Shown here: positions 1 to 8,948 of the stretch, piece after piece
How the letters are laid out: each line of letters begins with the position of its first letter
Position numbering within the stretch: the stretch's first letter is position 1
Source: 2-12-FULL-42-15 sp964196565
Lineage (GTDB): Bacteria; Pseudomonadota; Gammaproteobacteria; Coxiellales; Coxiellaceae
NCBI GenBank assembly: GCA_964196565.1
Contig: CAXMUH010000125.1
Location: forward strand, 1-61,401
Length of the DNA: 61,401 bases
Direction of reading: 5' to 3'
Program-made: the position numbers and the translations under genes
Notes under the pieces: model-generated
Seen by the model: only the letters and a program-made list of their open reading frames with translations
The model's database searches: none
What the model was told of the DNA's origin: nothing

Positions 1-1205
1 ATAAGAGCTGTTTTCTCATCATCTGTTATCCCGTTTGGAAAAACAGCACTGGTAGCTCCACTGGTGCCGCTGCTCCAAATCGAATCAAAGCTACTATTAC
101 GGCGTGAGTCAAGGACTTGAAGAAAATTAGGTGCATTCTCATCATCACTATCCCCAAATTTTATATTTCTTAATGCAGCTAGGGATTCAATTTTCACATG
201 CATCGGATCTTCAAGTATTGATGCAGTTGCCTGCAACATCACTCGAGATTTTTGCAGCCGGCTTTTTCGGCTTCCATCAAAATAACACGCGTTGCCTCTA
301 TCAAATAAGTTTTCAGCATAGTCAATTGCTTTTTCTAATGCCTGTTTTACTGCTGGACTCGTATAAGTACCAGTTTCAAGTTTTTGCCGACACTCAGCAA
401 TTAACTGATTATAAATTCCCGCCTGAACCTCTCTTGCGTTCATTTCTTTTGTCGGGCTAACGCTCCAGCTGGCGATTTTATGGCGAAAAACCCATGGCAC
501 AACCACTGCTTGCAAGAGCACAACTGGGGATGCTGGAACTGGCATTTGAGCTGTTAGCGGCATACCCCCAACATTAAGCGTTCTCGATGTATGAACCGGT
601 CCACGCAACCCTAAAAGTGCACCGATTGCCATCAATCCTAAAAAGACTCCAGTTCCAATGGCGCCAATCTGCCCAACGGGAGTCAATAATAGCAAGCTAA
701 TTCCAATCACTGCAGCAGAAACAGCGATAACAGAAAGCACTAACCCGATTCTTCGAGCGATTAGTCTCGGTTCAGAAATCTTGTATTCTAAGCTAGCCGT
801 ATCAGCAATTCTTATATCTAAGGATCGATCCTCAGGGTCTTTTTTACCTGTTAGAAGATTATATATTTTACTTAAATGCTGAAGTTGCTTTTCTAAAAGC
901 TCAATATCTTCTACAGATCTTTTATGATAAACCACATGCCTGGGTTGGGCATCATCTTTTTTAACTAGGTTCTGATAAGCAATAGCGTATGAGGAAACTA
1001 ACAGCTTGTATCGAGTAATTAAATCTGCATCATTTTCTGGTTTCTCCTCAGACGAGATAGTTCCATGATACACCTCACTCTGATGAGCTTTATGTCTTGC
1101 TATTCTGTCAGTACCTAGATTATTAAATAACTCGATTTGAGCTCGTATTCTATTCATGTGCTCACGTGAATTTATGTCTACTACATCTTTTACTTCTGGT
1201 CTCAT
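1..1205 (-). CDS. Unrecognised effector-like protein with a hydrophobic hairpin (3' end beyond window)
   Basis: An uninterrupted reading frame runs on the minus strand from an ATG at 1205 to the window edge, giving 401 codons without a stop. The start is supported by a strong ribosome binding site (GGGGAGG, about 6 bases upstream). The visible protein has a polar, helix-rich N-terminal part of about 165 residues and then two adjacent hydrophobic segments (roughly residues 170-220, rich in Ile, Leu, Ala and Gly). A polar part follows, ending in a Ser/Asp/Asn-rich stretch at the edge. I do not recognise a domain. The layout, helices plus one membrane hairpin, recurs in several unrecognised genes here and resembles secreted effectors of Legionella-like bacteria, but this is inference only. 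Confidence 0.75.
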   Translation of the reverse strand, partial: MRPEVKDVVDINSREHMNRIRAQIELFNNLGTDRIARHKAHQSEVYHGTISSEEKPENDADLITRYKLLVSSYAIAYQNLVKKDDAQPRHVVYHKRSVEDIELLEKQLQHLSKIYNLLTGKKDPEDRSLDIRIADTASLEYKISEPRLIARRIGLVLSVIAVSAAVIGISLLLLTPVGQIGAIGTGVFLGLMAIGALLGLRGPVHTSRTLNVGGMPLTAQMPVPASPVVLLQAVVVPWVFRHKIASWSVSPTKEMNAREVQAGIYNQLIAECRQKLETGTYTSPAVKQALEKAIDYAENLFDRGNACYFDGSRKSRLQKSRVMLQATASILEDPMHVKIESLAALRNIKFGDSDDENAPNFLQVLDSRRNSSFDSIWSSGTSGATSAVFPNGITDDEKTAL

Positions 1206-1505
1206 AACATACCTCCCCATAATTAATTAAATGTTTAAAAGTATTATGATCCTAAATATTCGAATTGGTAGCATTATAATGTAACACTCCGCACATAATA
1301 ACTTTTCACAATAAAGAAACCTGCAATAAATTATTATATTAAACACCTTAATTATGACAGCATTAAAACTAGAGTGCTTTACTGGATGATTAAAACAACA
1401 TTAACAATTTTTTGTTAAAAACGCTGCCAGCATTAAGTTTGACCTAAGAATTAACTACTATATAATAGACCAAAAGAAAACTTATTATTTCTAGCGAGAA
1501 AAACC
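1206..1505. other. Intergenic region between divergent genes
   Basis: About 300 bases separate the minus-strand gene ending at 1205 from the ABC ATPase frame. The stretch is AT-rich with TATAAT-like sequences near 1273-1279, so it probably holds both promoters. I see no gene, strong hairpin or repeat in it. Confidence 0.4.
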
Positions 1506-2543
1506 ATTATCAGCTCAAATATTTTACAATTAAACAGTATCACCAAGTCATTTGGTAGCCAACAAGTGATTCGAGACTTAAGCTTAACCCTAAATCAAGG
1601 CGAACTGGTCAGTTTACTCGGTGTTAATGGCGCGGGTAAAACTACCACCATTAATATTATTTTGGGACTTGAAAAACCTACCTCAGGCGAGGCGAGCCTT
1701 TTGGGTCATGCACCAGGATCAATAGCGGCAAAACGCCAAGTTGGAGTGACGCCACAAAACAGCGGTTTTCCCGAAGGTTTAAGCGTTAAAGAAATTATTG
1801 AGTTTATTCGTTCACATTATAAAGACCCATTAACGTTAAATGAGGTCGCCGAACAATTTAATTTAACGCCCATCCTTAATCAGCGAACCAATAAGCTCTC
1901 AGGCGGTCAAAAGCGTCGCCTAGCTGTAGCACAAGCGTTTATCGGCAAACCCAAGTGCGTATTTTTGGATGAACCAACAACTGGCTTAGATGTGGAATCT
2001 CGCCGCAGTATTTGGAAGGCGGTAAAACAATATTTAAAAAATAAGGGCTCCGTTTTTTTAACCACACATTATTTAGAAGAGGCGGAAGCGCTTTCTGATC
2101 GTGTAGTGATTATCGACCAAGGTGTAATTAAATTTGAAGGCACAGTGGATAAAATAAAAGAACTGGCTGGATTGGCTCGAGTTTGCTTTAAAGCAAACGC
2201 CATGATTGGACCATTAAGTCACGTTGAGAAAATTGAGCAAAATGGCCACAATTTTATTCTGCATACGCATCAGGTCGATGAATTGATTCGTGAATTGGTG
2301 CATAAAAATATTGAATTTCATGATTTAAAAATCATTGAAAGCAGTCTTGAGAGTGCTTATTTGCAAATCACAGAGGAAGCGCGCCAAGGACCTTACTATT
2401 GTCCTATAGTAAATTATATATTTTACAATTGTTTCGCAATCGCTCCGCGGTGTTTTTTCAATTGTTTTTTCCGGCATTATTGCTATTGCTGTTTGGCCGT
2501 CAACACGGTAACAGTCAAATTGAAAATATTGGCACTTTTGTAG
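1506..2543 (+). CDS. ABC transporter ATP-binding protein, drug/antibiotic exporter type (run-on C-terminus)
   Basis: ATPase of an ABC-2 type exporter. Walker A (GVNGAGKTT), the signature LSGGQKRRLA, Walker B (CVFLDEPTTGLD) and the H-loop (TTHY) are all present. The conserved beta-strand before Walker A is encoded from about 1518, but no ATG, GTG or TTG lies upstream of it. The first canonical start, GTG at 1566, would remove about 20 conserved residues, so I place the start at ATT 1506, eight bases after GAGA. The family-like part ends near residue 295. The frame then runs 145 bases into the permease gene and encodes a Cys-rich tail unlike the family. Removing one T at 2399-2400 would end the protein at a TAG just after 2400. 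Its partner is the next gene. Confidence 0.75.
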   Translation: MISSNILQLNSITKSFGSQQVIRDLSLTLNQGELVSLLGVNGAGKTTTINIILGLEKPTSGEASLLGHAPGSIAAKRQVGVTPQNSGFPEGLSVKEIIEFIRSHYKDPLTLNEVAEQFNLTPILNQRTNKLSGGQKRRLAVAQAFIGKPKCVFLDEPTTGLDVESRRSIWKAVKQYLKNKGSVFLTTHYLEEAEALSDRVVIIDQGVIKFEGTVDKIKELAGLARVCFKANAMIGPLSHVEKIEQNGHNFILHTHQVDELIRELVHKNIEFHDLKIIESSLESAYLQITEEARQGPYYCPIVNYIFYNCFAIAPRCFFNCFFRHYCYCCLAVNTVTVKLKILALL

Positions 2544-3109
2544 TGTTTTGCAATTATTGCATTCAAACCGCGACCTTTTTATCGCTCGCATTTACCGTAT
2601 CATCCGAACGAAGCTCCGATTGGACTATTTTTCTAAGAACGTTGCCCGCTAGGAGCGGTGTTCAATTTGGTGGCATGATTGTCAGTAAATTAATGCTTGG
2701 CATATTAAGTTTACTCTTTGTGAGTGTTGTCGGCTATTTCTTACTTAAATTAAACTTACCGTTTGAAACCGTCGCTTTTGTGTTTGTGGTAGCTCTACTC
2801 GGTGGTATACCGATGGGAATGCTGGGTATTGGTATCGGCACTATGGTCAATGCATTAGCAGCGCGCAGCTTTTTGGTATTTATTAATTTATGCTTACTGT
2901 TTGGTGCATTTATTTTTCCAGACAAAGGAATTTTATCGGTTGTGCGTGATTTTGTGCCAACTTATCAATGGATGATGATTACATTAAGCCATCAAATTCC
3001 AGGTGCCAATCGACTTGAACCTTGGGCGTGGATGTTAGGGTGGACTGTGGTGTTATATTTGTTTATGAATTACGCGCATAAACGCAGACGAGACCTGCGT
3101 CAAGGTTAA
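2399..3109 (+). CDS. ABC-2 type transporter permease
   Basis: Membrane partner of the preceding ATPase, 236 residues. The N-terminus (LQLFRNRSAVFFQLFFPALL) and about six hydrophobic segments are typical of ABC-2 permeases that export drugs or polysaccharide-like compounds. The only start in frame is TTG at 2399, with AAGGA eight bases upstream. The bases read CTATTGTCC; loss of one T would give CTATGTCC, creating an ATG exactly where the family protein should begin. The same change would restore the ATPase stop. The pair therefore looks like a translationally coupled operon damaged by, or misread through, a one-base insertion. Confidence 0.8.
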   Translation: MSYSKLYILQLFRNRSAVFFQLFFPALLLLLFGRQHGNSQIENIGTFVVFCNYCIQTATFLSLAFTVSSERSSDWTIFLRTLPARSGVQFGGMIVSKLMLGILSLLFVSVVGYFLLKLNLPFETVAFVFVVALLGGIPMGMLGIGIGTMVNALAARSFLVFINLCLLFGAFIFPDKGILSVVRDFVPTYQWMMITLSHQIPGANRLEPWAWMLGWTVVLYLFMNYAHKRRRDLRQG

Positions 3110-3127
3110 TCTGCTGCTAGCAGCAGA
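3110..3127. terminator. Perfect 18-bp palindrome directly after the ABC permease stop
   Basis: TCTGCTGCTAGCAGCAGA follows the stop codon with no spacing. It can form a hairpin but has no T tract, so it may be a weak terminator or an mRNA-stabilising end rather than a classical Rho-independent terminator. Confidence 0.35.
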
Positions 3128-3369
3128 CTACTTAAGAATACTCAATGACTTTAAGTATTTAATTAAATAAGTCTGAGGAATTTTAGCCGTCAATTCCCAT
3201 GTTTAATCCATTTAATAGTTTTTTAATCGAACAGGTTTTATTTCTGTAAAAACTGTTTGATAACTTCTCGAATCGCTCGATTCTTAGTGAAATTCATGTT
3301 TTTATAATTATATGGTCGCCGTAGGTGTCAACAACGGGGTTTAGTTTAATTTAAAAAAATGGATGTACA

Positions 3370-6300
3370 ATGAAAAGAAAATATAAACCATTAATAGATG
3401 AAGCATTAACAGATGAAGCATTAACAGATGAAGCATTAACAGATGAGACTCTTCCATCAGAAGAAGAAAAAAACGAGGCTCGGGCGTCAATTCGCAAACG
3501 CAGATTTCAAGGCTTAACTAAACTCGATAAATTATACATAAAAGAAGGTAACTATAACGCAGGCCATGATCCTGTCGCTTGGTATACAACTCATAAATTT
3601 AAAGATGTGTCTACGGAAGGTGTTTTTAAAAGAAATGCAATGTTTTTGTGCTCCCTTGAAAGCATTTTGCGCCAAGCTACTTTTGACCACTTATCAAAAG
3701 CGGATGACTTATATCTTCAGGTAACTGGCGACAGTCTAAAAAATCATGAGCCAATGAAAGCTCTCCTTGAGTCTCCAAATACTGGAGAGTTTGTATTAAG
3801 GAGGCTGCAAGATGATTCCGGCACCATGTCTGTTACTGATCTTGAACTCTACATCGATGCTTTAGAAGAAATGCTGCAATTAAAGCGCGCGGATGACCAG
3901 CACTTATTTAAATATTTTGACAAAAAAGGGCCTATGGCTGCGGTAAATCGTCATTATATTAACTATCTGCGTTCTTGTTTAGTAAGCTTGGAACGTAGAG
4001 ACGATTTAAAAGCAGCATTAACAGATGGATTTTTAAGAAATTTACATAGCTTAGAAAATACAGAAATAAAATCAGATGAGCATAGTGACAATGTCGAGCT
4101 TTATGATCTGTATGAGAATCAAAAACAACATAATTTAGATTTAAGAGATGATCTTTTTCATATTACTGATGCCTATTTAGGCGACGATCGTTATAGTGCT
4201 AACGGCTGGTATCCGCTTACTCAAGACCATCATTATAAGTGTGAAATTAAAACCGAAGCGGGTGAGTGTTTCGCAAAGGTCATTCATCACATCACCACGA
4301 TTGATTGTGCAGCTGCTCTAGCAGATATCCCTGAGATCCTTAAGCAGAGCTATAACAATGACTACAGGGCGAGGGGAGAAGCAAGTCCTGCAGAAGTAAT
4401 TAACGACGTTCCGGAATCGCTTTACAGCGCTTTTATAAAAATACAAAACAGTTACTACCAACGAGTAAAAAACTATTATGAAAAAGCGGTGCTTAAAATT
4501 TACCAAATGAACAATCCTGAAGCAGAAGGGTTGAAAATGGTTGATATACCCATGACGATGCTTGATTATTACGATCAAATTCTATTTGGCAATGACCCTG
4601 CTAGGGTTAATGAATTGTTTGATGAACTTATTGATTTTGATTTTAATCGTCAATACTTAAAGCAAGCGGAGCATTCTTTACTCTGCGAGCTACAACCTGC
4701 ATTGATTAAACAAAAAAAGGCTGCAGAAATTGAGCTTAAACATTTAAAAAAGAATATCAATCATTTTGTTCAAGCCGTCGGCTTGCACAGCCAGCTTAAA
4801 AAACGAGAACCAAATCAAAGCGACCCTGTTGGAGCATTTTTTACTATGCGTTATCGGCTTACATCAGTGAGGAATAGAGATAACTTTTTAATACGCGCAG
4901 CAAAACAGCAAAAACGCTTTTTAAATGACGTCCACAGCTTTTGGGGCGTTTTATTCGCGGTTTTAGTTGGTATGGGTGAAGGTACTGTCGCAGGAGTAGC
5001 GCTTGCTGTTGCAATTCCAATTGTGTCTGCAGCCATAGTGCTTGGCGGCATTGTCTTTTTGTCCGGATGGACGCTTAATTATTTTTTATTGAAATTGGAT
5101 ACCATCGGTTTATTTAAAGCGCTGGGATTCAACTCATTTAATAAAGCTGAAAGTGGACTACCATTAGCTTGGTATAGTAAATTATTAAATTATGCTTCTG
5201 CCACCTTGTCTTTTCTAGGGACCGGTTTTGTATTTGCCGCAGTATTTGCTATTGAGTTTTTAAAAATGGCTCATCACGGACTCAACCTGTTACCTAAAGC
5301 GGTTTACTTAGTCGCTATGCCAGCTGCTGTGGCAGTTGCGACCGTGATTGGTTTGGCAGAATTATTTGGCATCAGCGCTCTGATTCATATGGCCAATAAT
5401 AAAATGATTAAACAAGGCCTTAATAAACTGGGTAATGATATAGCCAGTTATTTTTATAGGCGATTTTATGTGGCTATGCCAGAAGAGTGGAACAGTGTAA
5501 AGGGTACCTTGAAAAACTTAGGCGAAATAGTAAAAAACCTACCGCGACTTTTAGTCAGTACGATACTAACGGTAGCGGGTTTAGCGGTTATGGCTTACTA
5601 CATTAAAATGACGTTTATATTCTTTTCAGGATGCGTCACTAGTTTAATTGCTATGATACCTTTCTTTCAGGTTGGCGCGGCTGCAGCAGCTGCCGTCACC
5701 ATGGGTAAAGTGGTTGCGGGGATAAATGTTGTTACCACTTTTATGACATTCACCTTGCCATTAGGAAAAATCGTAATGACAATCCTAGAGCTCGCACTTA
5801 AAGGCGCTTTTTTAACGGTAGCACTTTCGGCAGCAGCTGGATTGGCAATCTTAATGTCACCCGCATTGCCTTACCTATGCTGCAAAAGTGAAAAAGGGGT
5901 TGGCCAGGTGATTAGCGACTATTTTGCGACTTTTAAGAATACAGCCATCGAATTTCATTCATGGTTAACCAGTAACTCTATCTTAGTGCCAGGCGGACTT
6001 GATCGATCGCTTATGATTGATGCCGAACGAGAAGCGGCACAGCAAAAAGACGTAGAAGTTCTTCCTACACACGAAGCTACTGAGCGTTTGTATCCAGAAT
6101 TAGGATACGTCGAGGCAAAAGGAGGTGTTGTTGATTTGGGGCAAACCAAGCAGATAAAACAAAATGTTGATCGAAGTACCTGGATTAAAACTCGTATTGT
6201 TTATCCATTCTTTTTACTTGCTAACTCTTTGGGGCAAGCCTTTTTGTTCTTAGCTAACGGTCTTGCATCGCTAAAAAATGCGATTCATGTACTAGAGGCC

Positions 6301-6489
6301 GCAATTCAAGGTACACGATCTGGTGCAATGAATTTAAAAGGTGTCGGTGACAACATAGCAATTGCTCCAGGTGGAAATCCAATGACAATGTTTAAAGCTG
6401 CTGATGAAGGTAGACATGATAGTAGTAGCCTCTATGAGGAAAAAGGAAGTGCTTCCGAAATGCGCTTTTTAACTGCTTCCCCGGCTTAA
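3370..6489 (+). CDS. Large unrecognised membrane-associated protein, effector-like
   Basis: A protein of 1039 residues that I do not recognise. Residues 10-30 are pentapeptide repeats (DEALT) encoded by perfect 15-bp tandem repeats. The first 500 residues are polar and helical. From about residue 520 to 840 there are several long hydrophobic segments rich in Ala, Val and Gly. The last 150 residues contain another hydrophobic stretch and then a polar, Ser/Glu-containing tail. There is no signal peptide, so it would not use the Sec pathway through its N-terminus. ATG 3370 is used because the nearby ATG at 3359 meets a stop at once. A size over 1000 residues with an internal hydrophobic block fits type IV-secreted effectors that insert into host membranes, but nothing here proves that. 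Confidence 0.8.
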   Translation: MKRKYKPLIDEALTDEALTDEALTDETLPSEEEKNEARASIRKRRFQGLTKLDKLYIKEGNYNAGHDPVAWYTTHKFKDVSTEGVFKRNAMFLCSLESILRQATFDHLSKADDLYLQVTGDSLKNHEPMKALLESPNTGEFVLRRLQDDSGTMSVTDLELYIDALEEMLQLKRADDQHLFKYFDKKGPMAAVNRHYINYLRSCLVSLERRDDLKAALTDGFLRNLHSLENTEIKSDEHSDNVELYDLYENQKQHNLDLRDDLFHITDAYLGDDRYSANGWYPLTQDHHYKCEIKTEAGECFAKVIHHITTIDCAAALADIPEILKQSYNNDYRARGEASPAEVINDVPESLYSAFIKIQNSYYQRVKNYYEKAVLKIYQMNNPEAEGLKMVDIPMTMLDYYDQILFGNDPARVNELFDELIDFDFNRQYLKQAEHSLLCELQPALIKQKKAAEIELKHLKKNINHFVQAVGLHSQLKKREPNQSDPVGAFFTMRYRLTSVRNRDNFLIRAAKQQKRFLNDVHSFWGVLFAVLVGMGEGTVAGVALAVAIPIVSAAIVLGGIVFLSGWTLNYFLLKLDTIGLFKALGFNSFNKAESGLPLAWYSKLLNYASATLSFLGTGFVFAAVFAIEFLKMAHHGLNLLPKAVYLVAMPAAVAVATVIGLAELFGISALIHMANNKMIKQGLNKLGNDIASYFYRRFYVAMPEEWNSVKGTLKNLGEIVKNLPRLLVSTILTVAGLAVMAYYIKMTFIFFSGCVTSLIAMIPFFQVGAAAAAAVTMGKVVAGINVVTTFMTFTLPLGKIVMTILELALKGAFLTVALSAAAGLAILMSPALPYLCCKSEKGVGQVISDYFATFKNTAIEFHSWLTSNSILVPGGLDRSLMIDAEREAAQQKDVEVLPTHEATERLYPELGYVEAKGGVVDLGQTKQIKQNVDRSTWIKTRIVYPFFLLANSLGQAFLFLANGLASLKNAIHVLEAAIQGTRSGAMNLKGVGDNIAIAPGGNPMTMFKAADEGRHDSSSLYEEKGSASEMRFLTASPA
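3397..3447 (+). repeat. 15-bp tandem repeat, three perfect copies plus a partial one, inside the coding region
   Basis: The unit GATGAAGCATTAACA occurs at 3397-3411, 3412-3426 and 3427-3441, followed by GATGAG. Each copy encodes Asp-Glu-Ala-Leu-Thr. Perfect identity suggests recent expansion by slippage; the length keeps the frame, so copy number can vary without disrupting the gene. Confidence 0.9.
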
Positions 6490-6645
6490 ATTGTTGTGTA
6501 TTTATGTTGGGTGGATTAGCACCAAAAGGCGCATAATCCACCTCACAGTGGCTCAAATTTTAATTTCTGCAACCAATAATTGCAACTAACGCAACAAACT
6601 TGCTTCATTGCATTTTTCAGCTATGATAGATATCAGGAGCCGTCA

Positions 6646-6677
6646 TCCCGTGGCTTGACTACGGAATCCAGGAAATA
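6646..6677. repeat. Single degenerate arm of a dispersed palindromic repeat
   Basis: The sequence starting CGTCATCCCGTGGCTTGAC matches the left arm of the palindrome at 13990-14071 and ends with the same GG(A)TCCAG-type edge. It lies just upstream of the nitronate monooxygenase gene. No right arm is visible. Confidence 0.6.
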
Positions 6678-6692
6678 AAATAGGTTCAAGTT

Positions 6693-7751
6693 ATGTGGCA
6701 AACTAACGGTCTACTTAAGCAAATAGGTCTGCAATTCCCAATTATTCAAGCACCCATGGCAGGGGGTGCTACAACGCCCGAGCTCGTTGCTGCGGTATCG
6801 AATGCCGGTGCCTTAGGCTTTTTAGGCGCTGGATATATGACAGCTCCCGATATTAAACAAGCCATCAAAGATATTCGCCAACTAACAGACAAACCCTTTG
6901 CGGTTAATCTTTTTATCCCAGATGCGCATCAAGCATCAGCAGATCAAATGCAAAAAGCTTGCGTTGATGTCAATCAATGCTGTGTTGAGTTAAATACAAC
7001 AATAAAACCGCCAACAAAACCTTATTCGCAACCATTTGAAGAACAAATAAAAGTGATTATCGAAGAACAAGTTCCCGTTTTTAGCTTTACCTTTGGTGTT
7101 CTTGATGCCAAATGGATTGCAGAACTTAAAAAAAATCACACGATTTTAATCGGCACCGCAACCACCGTTGCTGAAGCGCTAGCACTTGAGAAAATCGGCG
7201 TTGATATGATTGCACTGCAAGGCAGTCAAGCAGGAGGGCACCGCGGCACCTTTTTAGGTGAAGCCAAAGATGCGTTAATTGAATTATCCGACTTGATCCC
7301 ACAATGTGTTAATCAAGTTAATTTACCGGTCATTGCCGCCGGTGGAATTATGGATGGCCGAGGTATTAACGCAGCAATGGATTTAGGTGCCTCAGCTGTT
7401 TCATTAGGCACTGCTTTTTTAACCTGTTCAGAAGCAAATATTCATCCTAAATATAAGCAAGCTTTACTGGCACAACAACAAGACAACACCGTACTTACGC
7501 GCGCTTTTTCTGGAAAATTAGCCCGCGGTATTCGCAACAAATTTATCGAACGCATGGATACCAACAACGCAACCATTCTTGATTATCCCATTCAAAATGC
7601 ACTGACCAGTGCAATCCGAAAACAAGCAAAGCAACAAAATAATATTGATTTTATGTCATTGTGGGCAGGACAATCCGCGGCATTATGTCGAAATCTCAAC
7701 GCAGCTGAGCTGGTAAATGTTCTATGCCAAGAAGTTGAGAACAAAACATGA
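6693..7751 (+). CDS. Nitronate monooxygenase (2-nitropropane dioxygenase family)
   Basis: FMN-dependent TIM-barrel enzyme of 352 residues that oxidises alkyl nitronates such as propionate 3-nitronate. Three family signatures are visible. The N-terminal QAPMAGGATTPELVAAVSNAG carries the first flavin-contacting loop. GSQAGGHRG, near residue 180, holds the conserved catalytic-site histidine. AAGGIMDGRGINAAMDLGA and the following SLGTAFL bind the FMN phosphate. The length is normal for the family. The stop overlaps the start of the alkyltransferase gene by four bases (ATGA), so the two are translationally coupled. That suggests a joint role in dealing with small toxic nitro or alkylating compounds; this last point is inference. 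Confidence 0.92.
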   Translation: MWQTNGLLKQIGLQFPIIQAPMAGGATTPELVAAVSNAGALGFLGAGYMTAPDIKQAIKDIRQLTDKPFAVNLFIPDAHQASADQMQKACVDVNQCCVELNTTIKPPTKPYSQPFEEQIKVIIEEQVPVFSFTFGVLDAKWIAELKKNHTILIGTATTVAEALALEKIGVDMIALQGSQAGGHRGTFLGEAKDALIELSDLIPQCVNQVNLPVIAAGGIMDGRGINAAMDLGASAVSLGTAFLTCSEANIHPKYKQALLAQQQDNTVLTRAFSGKLARGIRNKFIERMDTNNATILDYPIQNALTSAIRKQAKQQNNIDFMSLWAGQSAALCRNLNAAELVNVLCQEVENKT

Positions 7752-8278
7752 AAAAATTAAGAGGTCTTAACGATTTACCTGCAAATGCTTATTATGCTGA
7801 AATGAATTCACCTATTGGAACATTAACGATTATCACATCAGCGCAAGGACTGCATGCCATATTATGGGATAAGGAGCGAAGCGGAATAGAATATAAAAAA
7901 ATTATCAGTAATCTTTGCAAATCTGAAGCAGAAAAAACGATTAAACAAACAAAAAAACAACTTAATGAATATTTTCAATCTAAGCGAAAAGTTTTTGATT
8001 TACCGTTAGTGCTTAATGGAACAGACTTTCAAAAGCAAGCTTGGCAACAGCTGCTTAAAATACCTTATGCCAAAACAATCAGTTATGCAGAGCAGGCACA
8101 AAGAATCGGCAATAAAAACAAAGCACGCGCCGTGGGTTTAGCCAATGGCGTAAATCCGATTCCAATCATCATCCCCTGTCATCGTGTTATTGGCAGCAAT
8201 GGCCGCTTGGTTGGTTTTGGTGGCGGCATCGATAACAAAGCAACGCTGTTACGATTAGAGCAAGATCTGAGCAACTAA
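7748..8278 (+). CDS. ogt: Methylated-DNA--protein-cysteine methyltransferase
   Basis: Suicide DNA repair protein of 176 residues that moves the methyl group of O6-methylguanine onto its own cysteine. The active-site motif PCHRVIG is present with Cys144, followed by the GFGGG loop and the C-terminal KxxLLxLE helix. The helix-turn-helix preceding it (FQKQAWQQLLKIPYAKTISYAEQA) shows the expected DNA-binding pattern. The N-terminal domain lacks the extra zinc-binding and AraC parts of Ada, so the protein is of Ogt type. It overlaps the nitronate monooxygenase gene by four bases. Confidence 0.94.
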   Translation: MKKLRGLNDLPANAYYAEMNSPIGTLTIITSAQGLHAILWDKERSGIEYKKIISNLCKSEAEKTIKQTKKQLNEYFQSKRKVFDLPLVLNGTDFQKQAWQQLLKIPYAKTISYAEQAQRIGNKNKARAVGLANGVNPIPIIIPCHRVIGSNGRLVGFGGGIDNKATLLRLEQDLSN

Positions 8279-8376
8279 TAGACAAAATAAGCAATATCCT
8301 AAGGGCTATGATTGTCGCATTTTTGCCCTAATTGGCGTATCATCAGGCCAATATGACGAATAAGCCGAGGTGTAGT

Positions 8377-8898
8377 ATGTCAGATCAGGGTCGTCCAGTT
8401 TCATTTTCAGCGATAGAGGAGAGCACCCATAAGGTCTTTCCAAATGACTTAAACTCAAATGATACCGTATTTGGCGGCATGGTGATGGCGACTATCGATC
8501 GTCTATCCTTAGTGGTTGCCGAGCGTCACAGCGGCCTTACCTGTGTTACAGCCTCCGTGGATGCGATGAACTTCCTAGCTGCCGCCAAACGTGGTGATAT
8601 TTTGCTGTTCTCAGCTGCAGTCAACCGTGCTTGGAATAGCTCGATAGAGATCGGTATTCGAGTAATCGCTGAGAACCATAAAACTCGAGAAAAACGTCAT
8701 ATCGTATCCGCCTACCTAACATTTGTGGCAATGGACAATAATGGTCGTCCAACCGCAGTTCCACAAGTGATTGCACAAACAGCGCATGAGAAGCGCAGAT
8801 ATGATGAAGCCAATATTCGACGCGAGAAAAGAAAAATTGATAAGCTTGAGCGTACCGCACGCCGTAAACGCTATGATGATGAAGCTGTTATAAATTAA
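8377..8898 (+). CDS. Acyl-CoA thioesterase, hotdog fold
   Basis: A hotdog-fold protein of about 173 residues that hydrolyses acyl-CoA esters. The segment NDTVFGGMVMATID matches the conserved Asn...FGG...Asp pattern of the acyl-CoA hydrolase (YciA/ACOT-like) family, and VTASVDAMNFLAAAKRGD follows as the second strand. The C-terminus is a long basic helix (residues about 135-173, rich in Arg and Lys) that is not part of the core fold. I chose ATG 8377 because GAGG lies six bases upstream; longer starts at 8332 (TTG) or 8353 (ATG) have no such site and add residues outside the family alignment. Confidence 0.85.
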   Translation: MSDQGRPVSFSAIEESTHKVFPNDLNSNDTVFGGMVMATIDRLSLVVAERHSGLTCVTASVDAMNFLAAAKRGDILLFSAAVNRAWNSSIEIGIRVIAENHKTREKRHIVSAYLTFVAMDNNGRPTAVPQVIAQTAHEKRRYDEANIRREKRKIDKLERTARRKRYDDEAVIN

Positions 8899-8948
8899 GT
8901 GGAGTTATATCGCTTTTTGTGCCAAGTTAAATTTGCAACACAACCACT

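Noticed and set aside
131..882. Plus-strand frames at 131-460 and 658-882
   Set aside because: They lie opposite the long minus-strand frame that is open from 1205 to the window edge and has a strong ribosome binding site; they have none and look like shadows.
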